DNA from: an uncultured Gardnerella sp.
GTDB lineage: Bacteria > Actinomycetota > Actinomycetes > Actinomycetales > Bifidobacteriaceae
Assembly (NCBI GenBank): GCA_947254595.1
Contig: CAMYED010000033.1
Span: 1-13,063, forward strand
Length of the DNA: 13,063 nucleotides
Reading direction: 5' to 3'
A program made the position numbers and the translations under genes. Below, one piece after another: positions 6,717 to 13,063 of this stretch; position 1 is the first letter of the stretch, and each line of letters begins with the position of its first letter. The notes under the pieces are model-generated. The model saw nothing but the letters and a program-made list of their open reading frames with translations, had not been told where the DNA came from and did no database searches.

Positions 6717-8153
6717 TCAGATGTGGAAGTAAAGTTCATACTCAAGTGGAGTTGGAGCCAAGCGAGCCATATCCATCTCGCCATGCTTCAAATCAAGCCA
6801 AGTATCAATCAAATCGCTTGTGAACACGTCTCCCTGCATAAGGAAGTCGTGATCTTCTTCCAAAGCCTGCAAAGCTTCACCAAGCGAAGAAGGAACCTGC
6901 TTAATTCCCTCATGCTCCTCTGGAGGAAGCTCGTACAAATCCTTGTCAACAGGAGCAGGAGGCTCAATGTGATTCATAACGCCATCCAAGCCAGCCATCA
7001 GCTGAGCAGAGAATGCCAAGAATGGGTTGCAAGAAGGATCCGGAGCGCGGAACTCAATACGCTTAGCGGCAGGTTCAGTGCCAGCAAGAGGAATACGAAT
7101 TGCTGCGGAACGGTTGCGCGCAGAGTAAACCAAGTTCACTGGAGCTTCGTAGCCTGGAACAAGGCGGTGGTAAGAGTTAAGCGAAGGATTAGTAAAAGCA
7201 AGTACGGAAGAAGCGTGCTTAATAAGGCCGCCAATATACCAGCGCGCAATGTCGGAAAGCTGAGCGTAGCCGGTTTCTGCGTAGAACAGCGGCTTGCCGT
7301 CCTTCCAAAGCGACTGGTGGCAGTGCATGCCGGTGCCGTTGTCTCCAGCGATTGGCTTTGGCATAAAGGTTGCAGCCTTACCTGCCAAAGCTGCGGTTTC
7401 GTGAACAACGTATTTGTACTTCATTAAGTCGTCGCCTGCGTGAACAAGCGTGTTGTAACGGTAGTTGATTTCCTGCTGACCTGCGCCGCCAACCTCATGG
7501 TGAGAGCGCTCAAGAATCAAACCCACCTTCTGCAGGTTGTAAACCATGTCGTCGCGCAAATCCTGGTTGTGATCAACCGGCGGCACTGGGAAGTAGCCGT
7601 GCTTTACGCGATTCTTAAAACCAATGTTATTGCTGCCGTCGTCTTCAGTATCAATTCCGGAATTCCATGGAGCTTCGTTAGAATCCACTTCGTAGAAGGA
7701 GCGCTGCATGTCGTTTGCAAAACGCACCTTATCGAAAATGAAGAACTCGGCTTCCGGCGCAAAGCTTGCGGTATCTGCAATGCCGGTAGACTTCAAATAA
7801 GCTTCGGCTTTGATTGCAACTTGGCGAGGGTCGCGAGAATAAGGTTCGTCAGTTACAGGATCCACGATTGAGAACGCAACGTTCAAAGTCTTATGCTTGC
7901 GGAATGGGTCAATGTAAGCGGTATCAACATCCGGAATAAGCTTCATGTCGGATTCGTTAATAGCTTGGAAGCCCTGCATTGAGGAGCCGTCGAAAGCCAT
8001 TCCGTCGGTGAATGCGCTGTGCAGGAACTCATCGGCTGGAACAGTAAAATGCTGTTGAACGCCAATTAAATCGGTAAATCGTACGGAAACGTATTCAATG
8101 CCTTCCTTTTCAATAAGAGCTGCGGCATCTTCTTTCGTTTGCAAAGTTTTCAT
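6717..8153 (-). CDS. glnA: Glutamine synthetase, type I
   Basis: Makes glutamine from glutamate, ammonia and ATP in the cytoplasm, as a dodecamer in this family. The 478-residue length is typical of class I. Visible motifs are FDGSS (54-58), the metal-ligand segment PEAEFF (133-138), [11 protein letters not shown] (218-228), [10 protein letters not shown] (272-281), the glutamate-binding loop [11 protein letters not shown] (330-340) and [10 protein letters not shown] (346-355). Tyr407 in DLYELPPEE matches the tyrosine that is adenylylated by GlnE in the beta subclass, so post-translational control is likely, though no glnE is in the window. AAAGGAA (complement of about 8163-8169) lies 9-10 nt before the start. 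It is followed by a terminator and is probably monocistronic. Codon choice favours C-ending codons, as expected for a highly expressed gene. Confidence 0.98.
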   Translation of the reverse strand: MKTLQTKEDAAALIEKEGIEYVSVRFTDLIGVQQHFTVPADEFLHSAFTDGMAFDGSSMQGFQAINESDMKLIPDVDTAYIDPFRKHKTLNVAFSIVDPVTDEPYSRDPRQVAIKAEAYLKSTGIADTASFAPEAEFFIFDKVRFANDMQRSFYEVDSNEAPWNSGIDTEDDGSNNIGFKNRVKHGYFPVPPVDHNQDLRDDMVYNLQKVGLILERSHHEVGGAGQQEINYRYNTLVHAGDDLMKYKYVVHETAALAGKAATFMPKPIAGDNGTGMHCHQSLWKDGKPLFYAETGYAQLSDIARWYIGGLIKHASSVLAFTNPSLNSYHRLVPGYEAPVNLVYSARNRSAAIRIPLAGTEPAAKRIEFRAPDPSCNPFLAFSAQLMAGLDGVMNHIEPPAPVDKDLYELPPEEHEGIKQVPSSLGEALQALEEDHDFLMQGDVFTSDLIDTWLDLKHGEMDMARLAPTPLEYELYFHI

Positions 8154-8235
8154 GGAAACACATTCCTTTCTTAAATCTCATTAACGAGTTTAGAACCGTA
8201 GCGGTAATTTTGGATTTCAGCGACTCGACTATCTC

Positions 8236-8318
8236 GTTACGTTTGTGTTACATACTGTTGTTTTTTATGTACGTGCTGTTACATGCCGTAAATAGTGTTC
8301 ATCAGTTCGCGCCGTTAC
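8236..8318. promoter_or_regulatory. Cluster of four GTTAC words between glnA and the PerM gene
   Basis: GTTAC occurs at 8236, 8247, 8278 and 8314, all in the same orientation. The first two form GTTAC-N6-GTTAC, one helical turn apart, and 8247 and 8278 share the longer word TGTTACAT. Actinobacterial GlnR sites upstream of glnA have the general form GTnAC-N6-GnAAC, so this pair resembles but does not fully match such a site. The assignment to nitrogen control is inference. The region also contains the promoters of both divergent genes. Confidence 0.35.
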
Positions 8319-8321
8319 AAT
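8316..8321 (+). promoter_or_regulatory. -10 box TACAAT placed for a leaderless PerM mRNA
   Basis: TACAAT differs from the consensus at one base and ends 7 nt before the ATG at 8329, which puts the expected transcription start on or next to that ATG. No Shine-Dalgarno sequence precedes the ATG. Leaderless transcripts are common in actinobacteria. No good -35 is seen at the usual distance. Confidence 0.5.
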
Positions 8322-8328
8322 AGATTTT

Positions 8329-9918
8329 ATGACGTATCAAGAGCATGAAGTGCGCGAATCTTCGGCGCATAATCCTAGTTCAGAGGGCAGTAATAAGCTT
8401 GATTTAGCTTCACTTTTCCCCGCAAAAGGTGACGACAGGCGTCCTCCGGATTGGCTTGGTCGCGCTCTTATTTATGTTGCGATTGTTGCTTTTGTTTCCA
8501 TTTTTCTTTGGTTTGCGTGGAGCAGCATTTCTTTTATTGTTTTTGACGTTATTATTTCTATTTTTATAGCGCTCGCAATGGAGCCGCTTGTTGTGCGTTT
8601 GATTAAGCACGGTTGGAGGCGTGGGGCTGCTTCTGGTTTTACGCTTACGAGTTTGCTTGTGATTATCGGTTTGCTGCTTGCGTTGTTTGGTAATTTGTTT
8701 GCGCAGCAGGCTGTTTCTATGGCTTTGGGTTTGCCTGATTTGTACCATCAGCTTGCTGGTTTTATTCTTCGTTCAACAGGTTTTAGGATGCCGAATATTG
8801 AGCAGCTTGGAATGGAGATTTTGAAGCATGTTCAGACTTCGTGGGTGGTTGATTTTGCCGGTCAAGCTTTGAATACGACTTGGGGTGTTCTTACTTTTTT
8901 GCTTGATTTGCTTACCATTCTTATGGTTACGTATTACATTTCCGCCGCCGGCCCTAAAATGCGCAGGAGCATGTGCCGGTGGATGAATCCTCAGTCTCAG
9001 CGCCGCTTTTTGTTTATTTGGTCGGTTGTTCAGGAGCAGATTTCCAGCTTCCTGTTTTCGCGTATTATTTTGGCTGCGATTAACGCTGCAGGAACTGCGA
9101 TTTTCCTAGTTGTAATGGGAATTCCTTACTGGCTGCCGCTTTCGCTTTTCTGCGGTATTGTTTCGCAATTTGTTCCAACTGTTGGAACGTATCTTGGCGG
9201 CGCTTTGCCGATTCTTTTTGCTTGGGGTTCTAAAGGTTTTGGTGCTGCTCTCGCAACGTTAGTTTTTATTACGATTTATCAGCAGATTGAAAATATGGTG
9301 ATTTCGCCTAAGATTTCCGAAAAAACTATGGATTTGAATCCAGCTGTTGCGTTTCTTTCCGTGCTTATTTTGGGCGCTGTTTTTGGTGCTCTTGGAGCGT
9401 TTTTGGCTTTGCCTATTACCGCAAGTTTGCAGGCTATTTTTAAGGTTTGTACTAAGCAGTATCATCTTGTTTCTTCGCCTCTTATGGACGATCCAAAGCC
9501 TGAGCATAAGTCGATTATGGTGAGAATTGTTGAGTCTATTAAGCGTAATCTTATGAAGCCCATGAGCGATAGTGTGCGTCGAGTTATGCGGGGTAGCAGT
9601 TCGCGCGTTTCTATGAATGACGACATTTTATACTGGTATCAGCAGGCTTATGTTTCGAATGTTGAGGATGCGGAGGCTGGTGGCGTGGATACGTTTGCTG
9701 CGGATTCTTCTGATTCGAATCAGCTTGATGTGCTAGAAACGATGCCAATTTCTCGCGATATATTAGATAAAGTAAATAAGAATATTTCTTCAAAAGCTGA
9801 GGAAAGTAAGGAAAGTAAGGAAAGTAAGGAAGCTGAGGATAGTAGCGCAAAAAATAACACGCGAAGTAATGCAAAAAGTAATGCAAAAAGTAATCCACGG
9901 AGCGGATGGAAGCGATGA
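8329..9918 (+). CDS. AI-2E/PerM family membrane protein with long C-terminal tail
   Basis: Integral membrane protein of the AI-2E transporter family (TqsA/PerM/YdiK). Members have been linked to autoinducer-2 export or to ion/proton antiport, and the actual substrate here is unknown. The 529-residue product has a soluble N-terminus (1-45), paired helices (about 45-85 and 103-125), a linker, and a C-terminal helical block (about 183-375). That block contains the family signatures FVPTVGTYLGG (281-291) and YQQIENMVISPKI (317-329). Typical members are about 350-400 residues; the extra 145 form a hydrophilic tail ending in Glu-Ser-Lys and Ser-Asn-Ala-Lys repeats with a basic end. The start has no ribosome binding site but sits 7 nt after a good -10 box. 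The 3' end overlaps the glycosyltransferase gene, suggesting coupled translation and a shared envelope task. Confidence 0.9.
   Translation: MTYQEHEVRESSAHNPSSEGSNKLDLASLFPAKGDDRRPPDWLGRALIYVAIVAFVSIFLWFAWSSISFIVFDVIISIFIALAMEPLVVRLIKHGWRRGAASGFTLTSLLVIIGLLLALFGNLFAQQAVSMALGLPDLYHQLAGFILRSTGFRMPNIEQLGMEILKHVQTSWVVDFAGQALNTTWGVLTFLLDLLTILMVTYYISAAGPKMRRSMCRWMNPQSQRRFLFIWSVVQEQISSFLFSRIILAAINAAGTAIFLVVMGIPYWLPLSLFCGIVSQFVPTVGTYLGGALPILFAWGSKGFGAALATLVFITIYQQIENMVISPKISEKTMDLNPAVAFLSVLILGAVFGALGAFLALPITASLQAIFKVCTKQYHLVSSPLMDDPKPEHKSIMVRIVESIKRNLMKPMSDSVRRVMRGSSSRVSMNDDILYWYQQAYVSNVEDAEAGGVDTFAADSSDSNQLDVLETMPISRDILDKVNKNISSKAEESKESKESKEAEDSSAKNNTRSNAKSNAKSNPRSGWKR
9802..9900 (+). repeat. In-frame 9-bp and 12-bp repeats in the PerM tail
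   Basis: GAAAGTAAG is repeated three times at 9802-9828 (Glu-Ser-Lys). AGTAATGCAAAA occurs at 9865-9876 and 9877-9888, with a diverged third copy at 9889-9900 (Ser-Asn-Ala-Lys). Both units are multiples of three, and they end 6 bp before the first possible start of the downstream glycosyltransferase gene. Confidence 0.88.
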
Positions 9919-11141
9919 TTCTTCTATCAATATTTGATGTTTTAGTAATAATTATTGGCATAAGCAGCGTTGCGTATCAAGGCGTATGTGCTGTTGCGTC
10001 GCTATTTGCTAAGCCAATCATTTTCCCAAATGCGCCAATGGACAAGCACTACGCCGTGCTAATTTCCGCGCGCAACGAAGAAGCAGTAATCGGCAACCTT
10101 ATTCACTGCATCCAAACACAAACCTACCCGAAGAATCTAATCGACATTTGGCTCGTTGCCGACAACTGCACCGACGACACCGCAAAAGTTGGTCGCAAAG
10201 CCGGCTGTCACGTAGTCGAAAGATTCGACAAAGAGCATATTGGTAAAGGCTTTGCGCTCAGCTACTTACTTGACCACATTATGGAAATTGGCGCGGATAA
10301 AACTTACGACGCATACTTCGTTTTCGACGCCGACAACAAGCTAGACCCGCACTACTTCGAAGAAATGAACAAAGGATTCCACGCGGGATACCAGATACTA
10401 ACCAGCTACCGCAATTCCGTAAACCTTTCCGACAACTGGGTTTCCTCCGGATCTGCGCTTTGGTTCATTCGCGAATCGCGCTTTACGAATAATTCACGAA
10501 TGCTTTTCGGCTCCAGCTGCCACGCCGGAGGAACCGGCTTCATGTTTTCGCGCGAAATAATGCACAGAAACCGCGGATGGAAATTCCACCTTCTTACAGA
10601 AGATCTCGAGTTTACAATGGACTCAATTCTTCATGGCGACAAGGTTGGATACTGCGGCTCAGCGGTTCTATACGACGAACAGCCTGTTTCGTTTAGGCAA
10701 AGTTGGAGGCAGAGGCTGCGCTGGAGTAAAGGCTTTTTGCAAGTATTCCGCTACTATGGGGCAGCTCTTATACGACACGGCATTCGCGAGCGCGACTTTT
10801 CGTCAGTTGACTTCACGCTTATGCTATGCCCGTTTATGGTTCTTGCGATTGTGCGCCTTATACTCGGTTTTATTTTCGCCGCTTTTGGATTCGTTACCTG
10901 GGCAAGCCAAATCTACTCGACGCTTAACTTTATAACTACTACTATTACAAGCGTTATGGGAATGATGGTGTTCGTTTCGCTAACTATTTTAGTTGAGCAC
11001 GATAAGCTTGGGGCCACGAATAAGGAGCTGTTTGCGTACGCTCTTAGTTTCCCGATTTTTATGCTTTCGTACGTGCCTATTGCGTTCCAAGCTATTTTCT
11101 CAAAGAGCGAGTGGAAGCCGATTCATCACACCGGTCACTGA
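9906..11141 (+). CDS. Membrane glycosyltransferase, family 2 (BcsA/HAS-like)
   Basis: Transfers sugar from a nucleotide-sugar donor at the inner membrane face, probably making or modifying a surface polysaccharide or glycolipid; the product cannot be named. The 411-residue protein has an N-terminal helix (5-34), a GT-A catalytic domain (about 47-285) and three C-terminal helices (about 305-330, 343-365, 376-398). Catalytic motifs are DNCTDDT (86-92), DAD (141-143), TED (231-233) with the probable base Asp233, and QRLRW (269-273), the Q/RxxRW motif of processive enzymes. ATG at 9906 overlaps the PerM gene by 13 bp. ATG at 9915 would form an ATGA stop-start overlap and is equally or more likely. 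The catalytic part uses C-ending codons for Asn, Asp, Tyr, His and Phe much more than the adjoining PerM gene. Confidence 0.92.
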   Translation: MEAMILLSIFDVLVIIIGISSVAYQGVCAVASLFAKPIIFPNAPMDKHYAVLISARNEEAVIGNLIHCIQTQTYPKNLIDIWLVADNCTDDTAKVGRKAGCHVVERFDKEHIGKGFALSYLLDHIMEIGADKTYDAYFVFDADNKLDPHYFEEMNKGFHAGYQILTSYRNSVNLSDNWVSSGSALWFIRESRFTNNSRMLFGSSCHAGGTGFMFSREIMHRNRGWKFHLLTEDLEFTMDSILHGDKVGYCGSAVLYDEQPVSFRQSWRQRLRWSKGFLQVFRYYGAALIRHGIRERDFSSVDFTLMLCPFMVLAIVRLILGFIFAAFGFVTWASQIYSTLNFITTTITSVMGMMVFVSLTILVEHDKLGATNKELFAYALSFPIFMLSYVPIAFQAIFSKSEWKPIHHTGH

Positions 11142-11173
11142 GTATTCATTTCCTGTTGCGTGAGTTTGGTCGA

Positions 11174-11202
11174 TTGCGCAAAAATTGCGAGTGTGAGATA
11201 AT
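11174..11202 (+). promoter_or_regulatory. Extended -10 promoter of the ABC-2 exporter genes
   Basis: TTGCGC (11174-11179) and GATAAT (11197-11202) are 17 nt apart, and TGA directly before the -10 gives an extended -10 element (TGnTATAAT type). It lies after the glycosyltransferase stop and would give a leader of about 70 nt before ATG 11282. Confidence 0.5.
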
Positions 11203-11225
11203 AGAAGTCCTGGTGTAAACGTGTG

Positions 11226-11249
11226 ATTGCGCAATTAAAGTGGCGCAAT
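11226..11249. promoter_or_regulatory. ATTGCGC inverted repeat, possible operator
   Basis: ATTGCGC (11226-11232) and GCGCAAT (11243-11249) form a perfect 7-bp inverted repeat with a 10-nt spacer. The same half-site ATTGCGC also covers the putative -35 at 11173-11179. The position, just downstream of the predicted transcription start, would suit a repressor, or a small leader hairpin. Confidence 0.3.
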
Positions 11250-11281
11250 GAGTGCGTTTATCTGTATCTTGCGAGGTTTCT

Positions 11282-12160
11282 ATGGTAGATTCTGTTCCTT
11301 CTGCAAATCCTGCTGGTAGCATTCCAGTTTTTGGCGCAAACACTTACGCCGCTGACAGCGAAGAAGTTCCAGCGGTTTCTATTCGCGGATTTGTTAAGAC
11401 TTTTGGCAAAAAAGTTGCTGTAGATAATCTTTCTTTAGATATTCCAGCAGGCTCTTTCTATGGATTAGTCGGCCCTAATGGTGCCGGTAAAACTACCACG
11501 ATTAAAATGCTTACGGGCTTGCTCATGCCAGATGCTGGCTCTGCTTCGATTTTTGGCAACGACGTTTGGAGTGATGTAAATAGCGCTAAGCGCGCAATCG
11601 GTTTAATGCCTCAAGCAGACGAGATTTTTAAGACGATTACTGGCCTTCAGCTTTTAACTTACGCTGGCATGCTTCGCGATATGAGTCGCGCTGAATCCGT
11701 AAAGCGCGCGAACGACTTGCTTTCTGCTTTCGACTTAACAGAAGCTGCAAACACTATGGTTTCTGACTATTCAACTGGTATGACTAAGAAGATTTGCCTT
11801 GCAACAGCTATGATTCACAGCCCGCGCGTGCTTGTGCTCGATGAGCCTTTTGAGGCAGTTGACCCTGTTTCTAGCGCAAATTTGAAGGATATTCTAGCCG
11901 AGTATGTTTCCACTGGCGGAACTGTGATTATTTCTTCGCACGTTATGGAATTGGTTGAAAAAATGTGCTCGCACGTGGCGATTATTAACGAAGGTCATGT
12001 TGCGGCTGCTGGCACTCTTGAAGAGGTGGCTCAGGGCAAGGATCTTGAAGATCGCTTTATGGAGCTTGTTGGTGGACGTCACGCTGCTGCGCGCATTGAT
12101 TGGCTTAACGGCGGCAAGTCTGATAGCGCAACACCAATCGCAAGTAATTACAACGCGTGA
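11282..12160 (+). CDS. ABC-2 type exporter ATP-binding protein
   Basis: Cytoplasmic ATPase for the permease encoded immediately downstream. The 292-residue product has a nonconserved N-terminal leader (1-30) and a complete nucleotide-binding domain. It has Walker A GPNGAGKTT (64-72), Q-loop Gln111, signature YSTGMTKK (163-170), Walker B VLVLDEPFEAVDP (183-195) and switch His220. YSTGM in place of LSGGQ is normal in the CcmA/drug-exporter branch of ABC-2 ATPases and does not imply inactivity. A GTG codon at 11252 would add 10 residues. I chose ATG 11282 because GAGG (11273-11276) lies 5 nt before it and the extra residues show no family similarity. Its stop is 20 bp before the permease start, so the two form an operon. 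Substrate unknown: a lipid, peptide or drug is possible. Confidence 0.93.
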   Translation: MVDSVPSANPAGSIPVFGANTYAADSEEVPAVSIRGFVKTFGKKVAVDNLSLDIPAGSFYGLVGPNGAGKTTTIKMLTGLLMPDAGSASIFGNDVWSDVNSAKRAIGLMPQADEIFKTITGLQLLTYAGMLRDMSRAESVKRANDLLSAFDLTEAANTMVSDYSTGMTKKICLATAMIHSPRVLVLDEPFEAVDPVSSANLKDILAEYVSTGGTVIISSHVMELVEKMCSHVAIINEGHVAAAGTLEEVAQGKDLEDRFMELVGGRHAAARIDWLNGGKSDSATPIASNYNA

Positions 12161-12180
12161 GCGAAAGGCGGTAAGTAATC

Positions 12181-13063
12181 ATGTCTATGATTTTTACAAT
12201 GGTTCGCCTTCGCTGGGCGCTTACTTTTTCTGTTATGCGAAAGTCAATTTGGCAAAAAATCGGCTTTGGTATAGTCATTGTTTTTGGGCTTGCGATTATA
12301 TGCGCTCTTGGTTTTGCTGGCTGGCAAACAGGCAAGTATCTTGATCCAGGAATGATTGCAGATACTAAAGATTGGCAGGAATTCCAAGTTGTTCCAATAA
12401 TGGTTGCGTCGGCTGTGTCAATTTTTACGCTTTTTATAAACTTGTTTATGTTAGGCAGCGACACAACGCTAAAATCGCGTAGTTTTGCGCTTTACGGCAT
12501 TCCTTACGTAAAGCAGCAAGCTGGCATGCTTCTTGGCTCCCTTTTTGGAGCGATTTCAATAAGTTGCACAATCGCGCTTGCTTTGTGGTCTTTAGCGTAC
12601 CGAAACTTTGGAATTGTGCCAGTTTTAGTAAGTGTAATTGCGGCTCCGCTTTACGTTGTAACAATCGTGTCTTTAAGCAAAATGCTTATTGAACTTTTGG
12701 ATACTATTTTAATAAACAAGCGTTCAAGAAACATTTTTTACATTGTTATTTTCGTAGCGTACATGATTTTTGTTTCGTCAATGAACAGGCATAGTAGCTC
12801 ACCAAATGGGATTGTGTTCGGCTCGAGTTTCTGCGCTGTGTCTGCTTTTACGCCGTTAAGTGCTGCTATGGCTTTGCCGCTTGACGCCATTAATGGCAAT
12901 TGGCTTGCGCTTGTTATTCGCTTCCTTATTTGCGTTGTAACGATTGCTGTTTGCTTTGCAATTTCCGTGTTTTGCGCAAAATTAGAGCCTAAGCTACTTC
13001 GCGGTGAGCAAAAAACAGTTGTTAAAACTAAGGGAATCGGCTTCTTTGCAGCAGTTCCAGACA
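12181..13063 (+). CDS. ABC-2 type exporter permease (partial, cut by window end)
   Basis: The reading frame from ATG 12181 stays open for 294 codons to the window edge, so the C-terminus is missing. AAAGGCGG at 12164-12171 supports the start. The translation is strongly hydrophobic, with helices near residues 27-48, 72-93, 113-140, 146-165, 180-200 and 235-265, separated by short basic loops such as KSRS and NKRSRN. I recognise no sequence motif beyond this membrane pattern. The assignment rests on topology and on lying 20 bp behind an ABC-2 type ATPase gene. The two proteins should assemble into one exporter in the cytoplasmic membrane. Confidence 0.8.
   Translation, partial: MSMIFTMVRLRWALTFSVMRKSIWQKIGFGIVIVFGLAIICALGFAGWQTGKYLDPGMIADTKDWQEFQVVPIMVASAVSIFTLFINLFMLGSDTTLKSRSFALYGIPYVKQQAGMLLGSLFGAISISCTIALALWSLAYRNFGIVPVLVSVIAAPLYVVTIVSLSKMLIELLDTILINKRSRNIFYIVIFVAYMIFVSSMNRHSSSPNGIVFGSSFCAVSAFTPLSAAMALPLDAINGNWLALVIRFLICVVTIAVCFAISVFCAKLEPKLLRGEQKTVVKTKGIGFFAAVPD

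Noticed and set aside
6723..7871. Long + strand frames antisense to glnA
   Set aside because: They mirror a well-conserved glutamine synthetase gene and have no recognisable domain or start signals.
11252..11281. GTG start for the ABC-2 ATPase
   Set aside because: The ten added residues show no family similarity, and GAGG is well placed for the ATG at 11282.
11804..11874. YSTGM signature of the ABC-2 ATPase seen as a broken LSGGQ motif
   Set aside because: This variant is normal in the CcmA/drug-exporter branch, and Walker A, Walker B and the switch histidine are intact.

Overview
The window looks like a piece of chromosome from a low-GC member of the Bifidobacteriaceae, most likely Gardnerella. 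This is my recognition of protein style, A/T-leaning base composition with scattered GCGC-rich words, and gene content. It is not a database match. No tRNA, rRNA, prophage, insertion sequence or CRISPR array is visible.

Layout. 1-203 is a 53-bp tandem repeat array whose unit junctions fold into hairpins; it lies upstream of glmM. glmM (phosphoglucosamine mutase, cell-wall precursor synthesis) and def (peptide deformylase) follow on the + strand and end at a strong hairpin terminator (2671-2712). Next is a three-gene + strand operon (2804-6404): two different MacB/FtsX-type four-helix permeases and their ATPase. Together they should form one heterodimeric exporter of unknown substrate. The two gaps and one linker of this operon are full of short tandem duplications. 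At 6405-6716 the operon converges on glnA (- strand) through a second repeat array with a 52-bp period and a second copy of the same terminator.

glnA (type I glutamine synthetase with a conserved adenylylation tyrosine) is divergent from an AI-2E/PerM family membrane protein. The shared 175-bp region holds four GTTAC words and a promoter that seems to give a leaderless PerM mRNA. The PerM gene has a long repetitive C-terminal tail and overlaps a family 2 membrane glycosyltransferase gene, so the two are probably translationally coupled. The window ends with an ABC-2 type exporter: an ATPase gene with its own promoter and a possible operator, then a permease gene cut by the window edge.

How the parts fit. 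The core genes are housekeeping (peptidoglycan precursor, N-terminal protein processing, nitrogen assimilation). The accessory genes are all envelope-related: two ABC exporters, an AI-2E family permease and a processive-type glycosyltransferase. The most unusual signals are not new enzymes but repeats: two unrelated hairpin arrays with nearly equal periods (53 and 52 bp), a duplicated terminator cassette, and frame-preserving short repeats that lengthen surface loops or tails of three proteins. I see no clearly undescribed multi-gene system. The best candidates for something new are the hairpin arrays and the PerM-glycosyltransferase pair.
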